This document shows positions 1-9,097 of a stretch of 64,000 nucleotides of DNA, piece by piece. The translations under genes and the position numbers were made by a program. How positions within the stretch are numbered: position 1 is the first letter of the stretch; every line of letters begins with the position of its first letter. The notes under the pieces were generated by a model, which was not told the origin of the DNA, ran no database searches, and worked only from the letters and a program-made list of their open reading frames with translations. This stretch comes from Corynebacterium lowii (GTDB lineage: Bacteria > Actinomycetota > Actinomycetes > Mycobacteriales > Mycobacteriaceae), in contig NZ_LKEV01000002.1 in the NCBI RefSeq assembly GCF_001412085.1, positions 248,001-312,000 on the forward strand. The letters run 5' to 3'.

Positions 1-110
1 ATTCCTTGCCGGTTCACCTCCTCGGCCAGCAGGTCCACCTTGGCCATTCCATCGAGCATGGAATATTCGGTGTGATTATGCAGGTGCACAAAGGAGGAGT
101 TCTTTGCCAT
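1..110 (-). CDS. dnaE1: DNA polymerase III alpha subunit, N-terminal fragment
   Basis: Read from the ATG at 110, the minus strand encodes about 36 residues starting [20 protein letters not shown] and running off the left edge of the window. The [13 protein letters not shown] stretch is the start of the PHP domain of bacterial replicative polymerase DnaE, where the first histidines bind metal. The rest of the gene lies outside the window, so nothing can be said about intactness. It is divergent from the permease gene at 167, leaving a 56-bp shared upstream region. Confidence 0.85.
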   Translation of the reverse strand, partial: MAKNSSFVHLHNHTEYSMLDGMAKVDLLAEEVNRQG

Positions 111-166
111 GCCGCTCAGTCTAACCCCTGGGGCAAATCCGGCATCGGCGCTGCACGAGGGCTACA

Positions 167-1114
167 GTGACCTCCATGCTCTACGGTATCCTCGCGTATC
201 TTCTCTGGGGCCTCTTCCCCGCCTTCTTCCCGCTTCTAGAGCCCGCCTCTGCCGTAGAAATCCTGGCCCACCGCATCATCTGGGCCGCCCTGCTCATGTC
301 CGTGCTGCTCAGCGTCACCAAAGGCTGGGCGGAACTGCGTCACGCCAGCCGCATCACCTGGTACCGCATGGGGGCGGCCGGGGTGTTGATCGCCGCCAAC
401 TGGCTCATCTACATCATCGCGGTTAATTCCGGGCATGTGGCCGACGCCGCCCTGGGCTACTTCATCAACCCCCTGGTGAGCGTGCTCCTGGGCGTGCTCA
501 TCCTGGGCGAGAAACTACGCCGCGCGCAACTGGCCGCAGTATTGCTCGCCGCCGTGGCGGTGCTCTGGCTGACCATCATCGGCGGGCAGCCACCCATCCT
601 CGCCCTGGGCCTGGCGCTCACCTTTGGCGTGTACGGCCTGCTCAAAAAGCAGGTGGAGGTCTCCGGGCCTGCGGGGTTGGCGGCCGAAACCCTCGTGCTT
701 GCTCCCCTGGCCCTGGGGTACCTGGCCTACCTAGAGTTCAGCGGTACGGGCACCGCGCTCAGCGAGGGGCCAGGGCACTTTGCGCTGCTCGCCCTCTCCG
801 GGGTGATTACGGTGATTCCCCTGCTGCTCTTTGCCCGGGCCACCAAGGTTATTCCGCTTTCCACCATCGGCATGTTGCAGTACCTCACCCCCACCATGCA
901 GATGCTCTGGGCGCTCTTCATCGTCGATGAGCACATCTCGCCTCAGCGCTGGGTGGGCTTCATTCTCATCTGGGTGGCCGTGGTGATCTTCGTGGCGGAC
1001 GCCACCGGCCAGCGCCGCAGCACTCGCCGGGCTTATCGACGCCCCGCCACAGCAGCACCGAAGGCAGCAGAAACTACTGAAACTCCGCCTTCCACACCTC
1101 AATCGGAGCGGTAG
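167..1114 (+). CDS. rarD: RarD-type EamA permease (DMT superfamily)
   Basis: This 315-residue protein is almost entirely hydrophobic, with about ten membrane segments in the two-repeat arrangement of EamA transporters. Its start, with the LLWGLFPAFFPLL and EILAHRIIW segments, matches the RarD group (chloramphenicol-sensitivity protein family), whose natural substrate is unknown. The C-terminal 35 residues are a polar Ala/Thr/Pro tail. I chose the GTG at 167 because GAGG sits 6 bases upstream; the ATG at 176 is an alternative. The 3' end overlaps the end of the opposing gene by 41 bp. Confidence 0.85.
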   Translation: MTSMLYGILAYLLWGLFPAFFPLLEPASAVEILAHRIIWAALLMSVLLSVTKGWAELRHASRITWYRMGAAGVLIAANWLIYIIAVNSGHVADAALGYFINPLVSVLLGVLILGEKLRRAQLAAVLLAAVAVLWLTIIGGQPPILALGLALTFGVYGLLKKQVEVSGPAGLAAETLVLAPLALGYLAYLEFSGTGTALSEGPGHFALLALSGVITVIPLLLFARATKVIPLSTIGMLQYLTPTMQMLWALFIVDEHISPQRWVGFILIWVAVVIFVADATGQRRSTRRAYRRPATAAPKAAETTETPPSTPQSER

Positions 1115-1661
1115 GCAGCACCCCGAAGAAACTCCACACGGCGTCGGGTGGCAGCACCTCCACGGCGCTCAGATTCTCCTCGTTCTCCCCTGCCCAGGAG
1201 CGCAGCGCTTCCCCGGTATCGCGCACCACCACCGCGCTTAAGCGGGGTTGTAATTCCGGCACCTCGGCGCGCTCGCGCTCCATTCCGGTATTGAGCACCT
1301 CGGCGCGGGTGGCACCTTCCACGGGTTCGGGCAGCGGCACCAGGCGCAGCCCGTCAATCACCTCGGCATTGACCCGCCCCAGGGGTTCTAGCCACTGCCC
1401 AGCCTGCTGCGCGGTAGCCCAATCGCGGAATACCACCAGCGCATAGGCCGCCTGCTCGGCCGGGGCCTCAGCCAGGCTGGCGGCGGCGCGGTCCTGGTAT
1501 TCCTCGTAGGATTCCTCGCGCTCCATCCCCAGGGAATCGCCGTTTACTCCGGGCTGCACCGCGTATTTTTGCCCCACCCAGGAGCCCACCAGGAGCACCA
1601 CGCCGAGCACCAGCACGAGGATCAGGGAGGGAACCAGCGTGCGCATAATGCGCGGGCTCAT
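1074..1661 (-). CDS. Hypothetical single-pass membrane protein
   Basis: The 195-residue product has one strong membrane segment at about residues 8-30 ([20 protein letters not shown]) and an acidic, presumably extracytoplasmic domain. I recognise no enzymatic motif. Its start overlaps the end of rluD by 4 bp (ATGA), so it is probably translated with rluD as the last gene of the lspA-rluD operon. Its 3' end overlaps rarD on the other strand by 41 bp. Function is unknown; the operon position is the only clue. Confidence 0.8.
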   Translation of the reverse strand: MSPRIMRTLVPSLILVLVLGVVLLVGSWVGQKYAVQPGVNGDSLGMEREESYEEYQDRAAASLAEAPAEQAAYALVVFRDWATAQQAGQWLEPLGRVNAEVIDGLRLVPLPEPVEGATRAEVLNTGMERERAEVPELQPRLSAVVVRDTGEALRSWAGENEENLSAVEVLPPDAVWSFFGVLPTAPIEVWKAEFQ

Positions 1662-2581
1662 GCGCGAACTTTCTCCAAGGCGGCTTCGAGATCGGCCGGA
1701 TAGGGGGCCTCAATCTCCATCCACCGCCCATCGGCGGGGTGATGGAACCCCAGGCGCACGGCGTGCAGCCATTGGCGAATCAGCCCTAAGCGTTTGGCGA
1801 GGTCGGGATCGGAACCGTACATCGGGTCCCCGCAGCAGGGGTGGTGAATGGCGGACATATGCACGCGAATCTGGTGGGTGCGCCCCGTTTCCAGATGCAC
1901 CTCTAGCAGGGTGGCCTCGGGGAAGGCCTCGATGGTCTCGTAATGCGTCACGGCGGGCTTGCCGTCGGTGGTCACCGCAAAGCGCCAGCCAGAGGAGGGA
2001 TGGCGGCCAATGGGGGCGTCGATAGTGCCGGTGAAGGGGTCCGGGTGGCCCTGAACGAGCGCGTGATACGTCTTGGTCACGGTGCGTTCCTTAAAGGCAC
2101 GCTTGAGCACGGAATAGCCGCGCTCCGAGGCCGCCACCACCATCACTCCCGACGTCCCCACGTCCAAGCGCTGCACGATTCCCTGGCGCTCCGGAGGACC
2201 GGAGGTGGAAATGCGAAAACCCGCCCCGGCCAGCCCGCCCACCACCGTGGGGCCTTCCCAGCCCACCGTAGGGTGCGCGGCCACGCCCACGGGCTTGTGC
2301 ACGGCGATGAGATCGGAGTCATAATAAAGAATATCCATGCCCTCCACGTGCTCGGGGCGCGGCTCGGACACCGCCGGGGCGGGCAGGGTCACCGTGAGCA
2401 GGCTCCCGGCTCCCAGGCGCGCGGACTTCCCCACCGGCGCGCCGTCCACCAGCACGTCACCGGCCTCCGCGAGGTCGGCCACGGCGCTGCGGGAGAGACC
2501 CAGGAGTTTGGAAAGGGCGGCGTCGATACGCATTCCCACTAACCCCTCGGGAACGGGAAGGCTGCGCACTTCACGAGACAT
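1658..2581 (-). CDS. rluD: RluA-family 23S rRNA pseudouridine synthase
   Basis: The 307-residue protein has an N-terminal S4 RNA-binding domain (about residues 14-70) followed by a pseudouridine synthase domain. The catalytic motif is QRLDVGTSG, with the catalytic Asp at residue 140. [10 protein letters not shown] (about 95-104) and the [11 protein letters not shown] block near residue 235 are also family hallmarks. Members isomerise uridines in large-subunit rRNA, RluD acting on helix 69. The gene directly follows lspA, whose stop codon is adjacent to its start, as is common in many bacteria. Whether it is strictly RluD or another RluA-family member cannot be settled from sequence alone. Confidence 0.92.
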   Translation of the reverse strand: MSREVRSLPVPEGLVGMRIDAALSKLLGLSRSAVADLAEAGDVLVDGAPVGKSARLGAGSLLTVTLPAPAVSEPRPEHVEGMDILYYDSDLIAVHKPVGVAAHPTVGWEGPTVVGGLAGAGFRISTSGPPERQGIVQRLDVGTSGVMVVAASERGYSVLKRAFKERTVTKTYHALVQGHPDPFTGTIDAPIGRHPSSGWRFAVTTDGKPAVTHYETIEAFPEATLLEVHLETGRTHQIRVHMSAIHHPCCGDPMYGSDPDLAKRLGLIRQWLHAVRLGFHHPADGRWMEIEAPYPADLEAALEKVRA

Positions 2582-3085
2582 CTAGCCCACCTCCTTGGCA
2601 CGTCGCTCCTCGAAGAGCATACCAATTATGAAGATCACCACTCCGACGCTAATACAGACGTCCGCGATATTAAACACCGCAAAACCCCCCACGGAGATGT
2701 AATCCACCACGTGACCGAGGAAAAACTGCGGGGCGCGGAAGAGACGGTCGATGAGGTTGCCCAGCGCCCCGCCGCCCACGAGCGCTAAGCCCACGGCCAC
2801 CCAGGGATCGCGCACCTTGGGGGCGGCAATCGCCGTACCCAGCACAAAGGCTATTTGGAAGCAGGTAAAAAGCCAGGTGGAGTTCTGCCCCATAGAAAAG
2901 GCCGCGCCGGGATTAAAGAGGAGCAGAAAGCGGAACCAATCCCCCAGCACCGGCTGCGGCACCCCTGGGGTAAGCCAGGCCAGCATGATCGCCTTCACGA
3001 TCTGATCGACGGCCGCCACACTGAGCACCGTCACCGCCATGAAGGGGGCAAAGGGGCGTTTCTTCTCCATCGCGCTCTGCGTCAC
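2582..3085 (-). CDS. lspA: Lipoprotein signal peptidase II
   Basis: The 167-residue protein has four membrane segments and the signature motifs of signal peptidase II. The aspartyl dyad falls at Asp128 (GHVVDYI) and Asp142 (FNIADVCIS), with the conserved FNPGAAFS and GNLIDR blocks before them. It cleaves signal peptides of prolipoproteins after lipid attachment to cysteine. Two lipoprotein genes lie close by (3161 and 4967). The GTG at 3085 is the longest start; an ATG at 3070 is equally possible because neither has a strong ribosome-binding site. It heads the lspA-rluD-membrane protein operon. Confidence 0.93.
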   Translation of the reverse strand: MTQSAMEKKRPFAPFMAVTVLSVAAVDQIVKAIMLAWLTPGVPQPVLGDWFRFLLLFNPGAAFSMGQNSTWLFTCFQIAFVLGTAIAAPKVRDPWVAVGLALVGGGALGNLIDRLFRAPQFFLGHVVDYISVGGFAVFNIADVCISVGVVIFIIGMLFEERRAKEVG

Positions 3086-3160
3086 GGGCTCTATTGTCCA
3101 CCATCGCCCGCGCCGCTGTCATACCGGCCGCGCCACTTCTGGCCGGTACAGTGGAAAGCC

Positions 3161-4162
3161 GTGCCTGTTTTTTCTTCTTCTCGCCGCGCAGCGCTGCTGG
3201 GTCTCATCGGCGCCTGCGCCCTCACCCTGAGCGCCTGTAGCTCCGAGGAATCCTCCACCCCCGTCGAGGCTCCCGTGGATCTCCAAGTGGACGCCGCCCG
3301 GGTGCTCCTCCACAATCCCGGCGCGAACCCGCAGCGCACCCTGCGCTACTCCGCCGAGCAACCGGAGCAACAGGTCACCGTGCAGGTCACCGCGGGCTTT
3401 GAGCAGCAGGTCATGCGTGCCGACGCCGTGGAGGTCCAGGCTCCCCAGGATATCCTGGACACCGCCTTTAACTCAGATGCGAGTTCGATGGATACCGATA
3501 CCCTCACCCTGCCGCTGCGCGCCACGGGTACCACCGCCGAGGACACCACCGGGGAAGATGGGCAGGAAAATAGCCCGCGCACGGTAAACACCACGGTGGA
3601 TAAGGCCAGTTCCTCCGTGCCGGGCCAAACGGCGGAGTTGGAAAACGCGCAGGGCTTTGAGCTGGGCTGGCGCGGGGACGATACGGGGCGTATTGCCTCC
3701 GTGAACCTCGCCGCCCCTACCGAGGCCAGCGATGAAAGCCGCGCAATCATCGAAAAGGCCGCCATGAAGCTACTTTCCCTGCCCGTGATCTTCCCCGAGG
3801 AAGCCGTGGGTCCGGGTGCGGTGTGGAGTGTGGATTCCCGCGTGACCGGGGAGGCCACCCTGCTCCAAACCGCCACCTACACGCTCAATTCCCTCGACGG
3901 CGATAAGGTGGAACTGAGCGTGAGCGTGCAGCAACGTCCCGCCCAGGGGGCTCTGACGATGGATTCCCCCGAGGGAACCGGCAGCGAAACCCTCGACGTG
4001 ATGAATACCAATACCACCAGCACCGGCACGCTGCGGTTGAACCTTTCTTCTCCCCTGCCCCACAGCGGGGAGGTGGCGCTTAATACCCGCGTGGTCTATG
4101 GGCAGCAGGGCTCCGAGGTGCGCGTGGTGCAGGATACGGCCACGCGGCTGGGGTTTGAGTAG
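3161..4162 (+). CDS. Secreted lipoprotein of unknown function
   Basis: The 333-residue product starts with a twin-Arg-containing, hydrophobic signal peptide ending in the lipobox LSAC, with the lipidated Cys at residue 26. The mature part is Ser/Thr/Glu rich, has no Cys, and ends in beta-like alternating stretches (GTLRLNLSSPLPHSGEVAL). No enzyme motif was recognised. Its substrate relation to the divergent lspA is expected but general. The start is inferred: the GTG at 3161 gives an ideal signal peptide, with GGAAAG just upstream. A hairpin at 4211-4242 may terminate it. Confidence 0.8.
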   Translation: MPVFSSSRRAALLGLIGACALTLSACSSEESSTPVEAPVDLQVDAARVLLHNPGANPQRTLRYSAEQPEQQVTVQVTAGFEQQVMRADAVEVQAPQDILDTAFNSDASSMDTDTLTLPLRATGTTAEDTTGEDGQENSPRTVNTTVDKASSSVPGQTAELENAQGFELGWRGDDTGRIASVNLAAPTEASDESRAIIEKAAMKLLSLPVIFPEEAVGPGAVWSVDSRVTGEATLLQTATYTLNSLDGDKVELSVSVQQRPAQGALTMDSPEGTGSETLDVMNTNTTSTGTLRLNLSSPLPHSGEVALNTRVVYGQQGSEVRVVQDTATRLGFE

Positions 4163-4210
4163 GTTTTTGCTTTCCGTACTTTTAGAGCTTTTAGAGCCCG
4201 CAGATATTTA

Positions 4211-4242
4211 AGCCCCCGCGCCGGTCTCCGTGGCGCGGGGCT
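4211..4242 (+). terminator. GC-rich hairpin after lipoprotein gene
   Basis: AGCCCC-CGCGCC pairs with GGCGCGGGGCT around a short loop, with one bulged C. It lies 49 bases after the plus-strand stop codon and before the 3' end of the convergent lipoprotein. The U-tract is weak (CTGGTTTA), so efficiency is uncertain. Confidence 0.5.
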
Positions 4243-4319
4243 CTGGTTTAGCCTTGGTTGCTCGACCTTGCTCTTTGGCTTTGTCGCTCAGCCTTATTGC
4301 TCAGCTTTGTTTTCAGCCT

Positions 4320-4967
4320 TTATTGTGCGGCCGGGGCTTCAGCCGGAGCCTGGTCCGGCCCGGCGGGCGCCGGCGTTGCCTCTGGGGCGGGGTTCTCCGC
4401 GGGTGCATTATCCGGTGCCGGGGCCGCCGGAGCGGGCGCCGGGGCATTGGTGGGGGCCTGATCGGCGCACATGGCCGGGGCCTGGTCCGGCACCACGCGG
4501 GTAACGAGGGTGCAGGCCCAATCCTTAGAGAGCTTCCACTTGCCGTTTTCGTACACAAAGGTCACGTTATCGGCCATCTGCTCCGGCTCATCGGGGCGGA
4601 TAAATTGAACGCTCGTGAGCACCTCATTGGCCGCATATCCAGCCAAGACGGGATTAACTACCTGGAAGTCCGCACCGGATTCCTCCTTCGAGCGGGCCAT
4701 CACCTCAAAGAGTTCGGGCGCGGTCTCGCCCCCCTGCACCGTGACGATCTTATCCTCGATGGGGCGATTCGGGTCGGTGGCCACCGCCAGCACCTGATTC
4801 AGTTCCGCCGCAGAGGGAAGATCGGGCGCTACCTCCGCCGCCGAGGTGGAAGCGGGAGCTTGGGAGGTTGATGCCTCCTGCTCCGATTCCTCATCGCTAG
4901 AGCAAGCGGCCAGGCCTAGTCCGAGGCCCAAAATAGCGGTGGCGGCGGTGATCTTGTGCAACTTCAC
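4320..4967 (-). CDS. Mtb12-like lipoprotein with Pro/Ala-rich tail
   Basis: The 215-residue product has a short signal peptide and lipobox LAAC with lipidated Cys at residue 22. The folded core (about 48-155), with DLPSAAELNQVLAVATDP and a WKLSKDWAC segment, resembles the C-terminal domain of the mycobacterial secreted antigen MTB12 family, whose biochemical role is unknown. The last 55 residues are repetitive Ala-Pro sequence, as in many wall-associated actinobacterial proteins. A GAGGAGA ribosome-binding site precedes the ATG. Two cysteines (CTLVTRV and MCADQ) could form a disulphide. The family assignment is by resemblance only. Confidence 0.75.
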   Translation of the reverse strand: MKLHKITAATAILGLGLGLAACSSDEESEQEASTSQAPASTSAAEVAPDLPSAAELNQVLAVATDPNRPIEDKIVTVQGGETAPELFEVMARSKEESGADFQVVNPVLAGYAANEVLTSVQFIRPDEPEQMADNVTFVYENGKWKLSKDWACTLVTRVVPDQAPAMCADQAPTNAPAPAPAAPAPDNAPAENPAPEATPAPAGPDQAPAEAPAAQ

Positions 4968-5091
4968 GGTCTCTCCTCAAAGACATCAGCCTCGCGCGGT
5001 AAGGGGACGGCACGCAAGCGCCCAACAGTTACGTCTGGGAAAGATGTTACACCTGTTATTCTTGGGATTCCTACGCGCCCAGCGCACACCC

Positions 5092-5097
5092 TAGAAT
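5092..5097 (+). promoter_or_regulatory. Candidate -10 box of ansA
   Basis: TAGAAT ends 9 bases before the ATG at 5107, so transcription would begin almost at the start codon. The GGCGAG between them may also act as a weak ribosome-binding site. No clear -35 was seen. Confidence 0.45.
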
Positions 5098-5106
5098 GGC
5101 GAGATC

Positions 5107-6040
5107 ATGGATACCCCGCAGACCCTCTCTATTCTCACCACCGGCGGCACCATCGCGTGCACCACCGACGCCACCGGAGCCCTCATCCCCACCCTCTCCG
5201 GGGAAGATTTGGTCTCCCCGCTGCGCGAGCGCTTCGACCCCCAGCGCGTCCGCCTGCGCGTGCGCGAACTCGGCCGCCTCGATTCCTCCTCCCTGCGCCT
5301 GCGCGAGGTGGACGAGATCATCCAGGCCGTGCACCAGGAACTCACCGACCCCACCGTGGCCGGGGTGGTACTCACGCACGGCACCGATTCCCTAGAGGAA
5401 ACCGCCCTGGCTCTCGACGCCTTCCACGCCGACGAACGCCCCGTCATCCTCACCGGAGCCATGAAACCTAGCGACGCCCCGGCTCCCGACGGCCCCGATA
5501 ACCTCTTCGAGGCCGCCACCATCGCCCTTGACCCCGCCGCGCGCGGCATGGGAGCGCTCATCGTGCTCGGCCACAAGGTACTGCCCGCCCGTGGCACGGT
5601 GAAGGAGGATACTTCTGCCCTGGCCGCCTTTTCCTATCGCGGCCCCGCAGAACCGCAGCGCCCCACTCCCCTGCCGGTCGCGGCCCTCGACGGGCACCGG
5701 GTGGACATCATCGCCGCCTACCCCGGCGCACCCCGAGACCTCATCGACTCCGCCCTTTCTTCTGGAGCCGAGGGCCTGGTGATTGAGGCGATGGGGGCAG
5801 GCAATATCGGCACCGATCTGGCCCGTGGGGTGGAGACCGCCCTTGACCAAGGCGTCCCCGTGGTGGTGAGCACCAGGGCCGCCCTGGGCGAGGTCCGCTT
5901 TGATTTATGGCGGCGCAGGTGGCGGAGCCTCCCTGGGGGCGCGCGGGGCATTGGGCTCCGGATATTTGCGCGCGGGCCAAGCCCGCATGGCCTTGCTTGT
6001 GACGCTGGCTGCCGGAGTGGAGCCCGCGGAGGTGTTTTAA
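5107..6040 (+). pseudogene. ansA: L-asparaginase, frameshifted near the 3' end
   Basis: The reading frame is a type I/II L-asparaginase (asparagine to aspartate and ammonia): TTGGTIA at residues 11-17 carries the nucleophile-type Thr, and THGTDSLEE (90-98) supplies the second Thr-Asp pair. After codon 266 the frame is lost. Dropping one T from the run at 5904-5906 restores the expected YGGAGGGASL sequence, then a normal ending through GQARMALLVTLAAGVEPAEVF to a TAA at 6038-6040, for about 310 residues. As written, translation instead runs out of frame to 6084. The start is supported by a TAGAAT -10 box. Either the gene is recently disrupted or this is a one-base sequence error. Confidence 0.85.
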
Positions 6041-6058
6041 GCCTCGCCCGGCCCTGCC

Positions 6059-6367
6059 TCAATCAATCAGCTCAACGCTCATGAGGCCCTGATTAAGGAG
6101 GGACGTTTTCCCCACGATCTTGCGCGGGATATTCACCAGACGCACCGGCTGGCTCTGGCATCGCACCCGCGAATCATGAAACACCTTATAGCTAAATCCA
6201 ACGGTGAGTTCCTGGCCTCTTAGCACCCGAATATGCCCCTTCCCCCATTCTCCATCGTGTGCAACTCCCCCACACGTTATTTTCGGATAAGTCAATAGCT
6301 TGTGAAACCACCACGCAATCCATGCCGGCTTTAGCTCAATCCGAACCTCCTGGGCAGAATTATCCAT
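6059..6367 (-). CDS. Small hypothetical protein downstream of dinB
   Basis: This 102-residue frame has a good GGAAAGG ribosome-binding site about 6 bases before its ATG at 6367 and begins 27 bases after the dinB stop codon, so it could be cotranscribed with dinB. The product is basic and aromatic-rich at the N-terminus (AWIAWWFHKLL), with two isolated cysteines. I do not recognise a family. Base composition is lower in GC than its neighbours, which may mean recent acquisition or relaxed selection. It could also be a spurious frame; the RBS and spacing favour a real gene. Confidence 0.5.
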   Translation of the reverse strand: MDNSAQEVRIELKPAWIAWWFHKLLTYPKITCGGVAHDGEWGKGHIRVLRGQELTVGFSYKVFHDSRVRCQSQPVRLVNIPRKIVGKTSLLNQGLMSVELID

Positions 6368-6394
6368 TACTTGCCTTTCCGCACCATTTTCCCG

Positions 6395-7795
6395 CTAGTC
6401 AGAAACAATCTCCTCCGCTAGCCACTCACCCCAATCTAGGCTATTAACGGGATCGGCCGGGGAAAGATCGGGGTCATCCTGCGCAAAGGTCAAAGTCCGC
6501 CCTGGGCCGGTGGTGCGGGTTTCAAAGCGCACGGTCACAATCCCATGCCCGCTGCCCTGCACCCAGCCATGCCCGTACTTCGGGTGATAAATGTCCTCGG
6601 TAGCCCGCCACCCGGTATCAGAGGGGGCCTCTTCTAACCTCACCTCGGCGCTCGCACCCACCTCCTCGGGGATAGCAGCCACGCCCACCTCATAGTCATT
6701 ATCTTCCCGCTCCGGGGCCACCGCCATCTGGTCGAGCTCGGGGAAGAGCACGTCCTGGCGCGCTATCTCCAACCCGGAATACCCCACCCCCACCAGGCGT
6801 ATCGGCCCCACCTCATTGGGGTAGCGCACCAGCCTCCCGGCCGTGGCGCGCAGGGTCTCGGGATTATCGGTGGCATAGGGCAAGGTGATGGAGCGCGATT
6901 CGATATGAAAATCCGCCATGCGCAGTTTCACCGTCACCGTGCGCGCCCCACGCCCATCGTGCAATAGCCTGCGATGCGCCCCCTCGGCGGCGCGATCAAT
7001 GGCGGCATCCACCTCCGCCCGCGTGAGCAAGTCCCGTGGGTAGGTGTGTTCGGCGGATATTTGCTTAGCTTCGGCGCGAGGCTGCACCGGGCGGTCGTCG
7101 TAACCGCGCGCGAGGTTCCACAATTGAAGCCCCAGGGTGGAGCCCAGGGTGATTTCCACCTCGCGCTGGGTCAGCGCCGCGAGGTCGCCAATGGTGTTGA
7201 CGCCTATCGCGCGCAGTTTATTTTGGGTCACCGGGCCTGCTCCCCAGAGTTTCCCCACGTCCAGCGGGTGCAACATATCAATCTGGCGCTCCACGGGGAT
7301 AACGTACATACCATCGGGTTTGGCCTGCCCGGAGCCGATCTTGGCATACTGTTTGCCCGATCCGGCCCCGATAGAGGAGGGCAACCCGGTTTCCTCCCTA
7401 ATGGCCGCACGCAGGCGCTCTCCCCAGCGCTCCACTTCTTCGGGGCTGGCACCTATGAGTTCCTGCGGCTCCATGAAGGCCTCATCAATAGAAAGCTGCT
7501 CGATGATTCCCGCGTGCCGCTCCACGATCTGAAATACCCGGCGCGAGGCCGTGGAATATACCGCCCGGCGGGGTTTGACCAGTACCGCGCCGTATCCCAC
7601 GAGGGCAGCGGCGCGGTGGGTGGGCATGGCCGAGTGCGCTCCAAAGCGACGCGCCTCGTAGGAGGCTCCCGCCACCACTCCGCGCCCGTCCACACCTCCC
7701 ACGAGCACGGGACGCCCCCGGAGGGTGGGGCGAGTGAGTTGTTCACAGGAGGCAAAGAAGGCGTCCATATCCAAATGCAGGACCCAGCGTTGCAT
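6395..7795 (-). CDS. dinB: DNA polymerase IV (Y family)
   Basis: The 466-residue product is a translesion polymerase. Catalytic acidic residues are Asp9 and Asp11 region (LHLDMDAFF) and the SIDEAF motif with Asp104-Glu105. The helix-hairpin-helix region (LWGAGPVTQNKLRAIGV) and little-finger domain follow. About 100 extra C-terminal residues (EDIYHPKYGHGWVQGSGHG onward) are typical of actinobacterial DinB. I chose the ATG at 7795 because the polymerase fold starts there and a GAGGGG precedes it; the longer frame to 7882 would overlap the neighbouring transporter and a LexA-like site at 7830-7845. It bypasses damaged template bases with low fidelity. Confidence 0.9.
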   Translation of the reverse strand: MQRWVLHLDMDAFFASCEQLTRPTLRGRPVLVGGVDGRGVVAGASYEARRFGAHSAMPTHRAAALVGYGAVLVKPRRAVYSTASRRVFQIVERHAGIIEQLSIDEAFMEPQELIGASPEEVERWGERLRAAIREETGLPSSIGAGSGKQYAKIGSGQAKPDGMYVIPVERQIDMLHPLDVGKLWGAGPVTQNKLRAIGVNTIGDLAALTQREVEITLGSTLGLQLWNLARGYDDRPVQPRAEAKQISAEHTYPRDLLTRAEVDAAIDRAAEGAHRRLLHDGRGARTVTVKLRMADFHIESRSITLPYATDNPETLRATAGRLVRYPNEVGPIRLVGVGYSGLEIARQDVLFPELDQMAVAPEREDNDYEVGVAAIPEEVGASAEVRLEEAPSDTGWRATEDIYHPKYGHGWVQGSGHGIVTVRFETRTTGPGRTLTFAQDDPDLSPADPVNSLDWGEWLAEEIVSD

Positions 7796-7829
7796 GCCCC
7801 TCAGCTTACTGGCACGCCCCCCCCATTTG

Positions 7830-7845
7830 TCGATCACATGTGCGA
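7830..7845. promoter_or_regulatory. Candidate LexA (SOS) box upstream of dinB
   Basis: TCGATCACATGTGCGA matches the corynebacterial/mycobacterial SOS consensus TCGAACANNTGTTCGA at 12 of 14 defined positions and is nearly palindromic. It ends 35 bases upstream of the dinB ATG, a usual distance for a LexA operator. Function is inferred. Confidence 0.55.
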
Positions 7846-7854
7846 ACGCGCCGC

Positions 7855-8996
7855 TTAAGCCTCTATCTCCCTCGTGAGCCAAAGCCCCACGAGCGCCAGT
7901 ACCGCTACCACCACGGCAAAAAGCGCGGCGCTAAGCAGAAAATCGCCGTAGGTAATGGCCACCCCCAAGATCACGATGGGAATACCCGCACCCAGATATA
8001 CCTGAGCAAAAAACATATTCATCACGCTCATGCGCTGGCTCTCCTCGGCCACGCCAGAGACGATTCCCACCGCCCGGGCCATCGTGAGACCCTGCCCTAT
8101 CCCGCATATCGCCGCCCCGAGGAAGTAAAGCCACACTGCGGAAAGCGGAATAGCCAGCACGATGCAGACCATGCTGAGCACCAGGGCCACGCTGCCCACC
8201 AACAATCCCCCCCCTGGCGCGATACCCCGCGCAGGGCAATCTGTGTGATTCCCGAGGTAATAAAGGCCAGACCCACCACCAGCCCTGTTATCAGCGCGGA
8301 ACTCACCCCCGCGATCGTGAGCAAAAAGGCCTGGGTGAGCCCCGCCAACAAGCCAAAGGCCGCCAAACCGGCAAGGCCCACCAATACCGCTCCCATAAAA
8401 GGCCCGCGCCCTTGCCGTGGCATCTCCGGCAGGGCGAAGCCCCCGGAGGGCTGCCGCCCGTGCGTCTCCGGGGTGAGCAGTAACAACAGCGCGGATACCG
8501 CCACCAGGCACATGTGCAGCAGATACACCTCCACGTGTGCCTGCGGACGATATTCCACGATCACCCCCGCCACCACCGGCCCCAACCCCAGGCCTAGCAC
8601 ATTAGCCGCCGTGGCATAGGTGGCCGCATGCGCCTTGATCTCCCCGGAGGCCACCTCCACCGCCGCCACTGTGGCCGTGCCCACGTAGATTCCGGCCGCC
8701 ACACCGCTTACCACCCGCGCAACGTAAAGTCCCGCCTCCGAGGGCCAGAGGATAAAGAGGACGTCGGCAAAAAGAAAAACCGCCAGCCCCACCCAGAGGG
8801 CACCGCGCCGCCCCACCCAATCGGAAAGCCCGTTGAGGAAGATCAGAGCCGCGACGATACCCGCGGCATAAATGGCGTAAATGCCCGTGATCGACCAGTC
8901 CGCTAAGTCATAGGTATGTTTGTACTCCCCATACAAGGGAGTGGGCATCGTGGTACCGAATATCACCACGAGCAGAGCCAGCAGAATTGGTGCCAT
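7855..8996 (-). pseudogene. MFS transporter split by a frameshift in a C8/G8 run
   Basis: Two minus-strand frames together make one major facilitator permease of about 380 residues. The N-terminal frame (from ATG 8996) has the first nine or so membrane segments, including the loop motif GLSDWVGRRGALW typical of MFS proteins, and goes out of frame after ITSGITQIALRG. The other frame then continues with PGGGLLVGSVALVLSMVC through the remaining segments to the stop at 7855. The switch maps to the run of eight C (8207-8214 on the plus strand). Such a run can slip, so phase variation, decay or a sequencing error are all possible. The substrate is unknown; the closest look is drug-type exporters. 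Confidence 0.8.
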
Positions 8997-9057
8997 CCCC
9001 CACGCGCCTTCTCCTTTAATAGAGCCTGGCCTTCCCACTTTTATCCCCTACTCGTCG

Positions 9058-9094
9058 CAATCACAGGTATCAGGTTCACCTTAACCTGTGATTG
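9058..9094. repeat. 11-bp perfect inverted repeat between xylB and the MFS gene
   Basis: CAATCACAGGT and ACCTGTGATTG flank a 15-base spacer that itself holds AGGTTCACCT. It lies just after the xylB 3' end and upstream of the MFS gene. It lacks a U-tract, so it may be an operator or a weak terminator. Confidence 0.6.
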
Positions 9095-9097
9095 CCG

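Noticed and set aside
7796..7882. N-terminal extension of dinB
   Set aside because: It does not belong to the polymerase fold, overlaps the 3' end of the transporter and would place a LexA-like site inside the gene.
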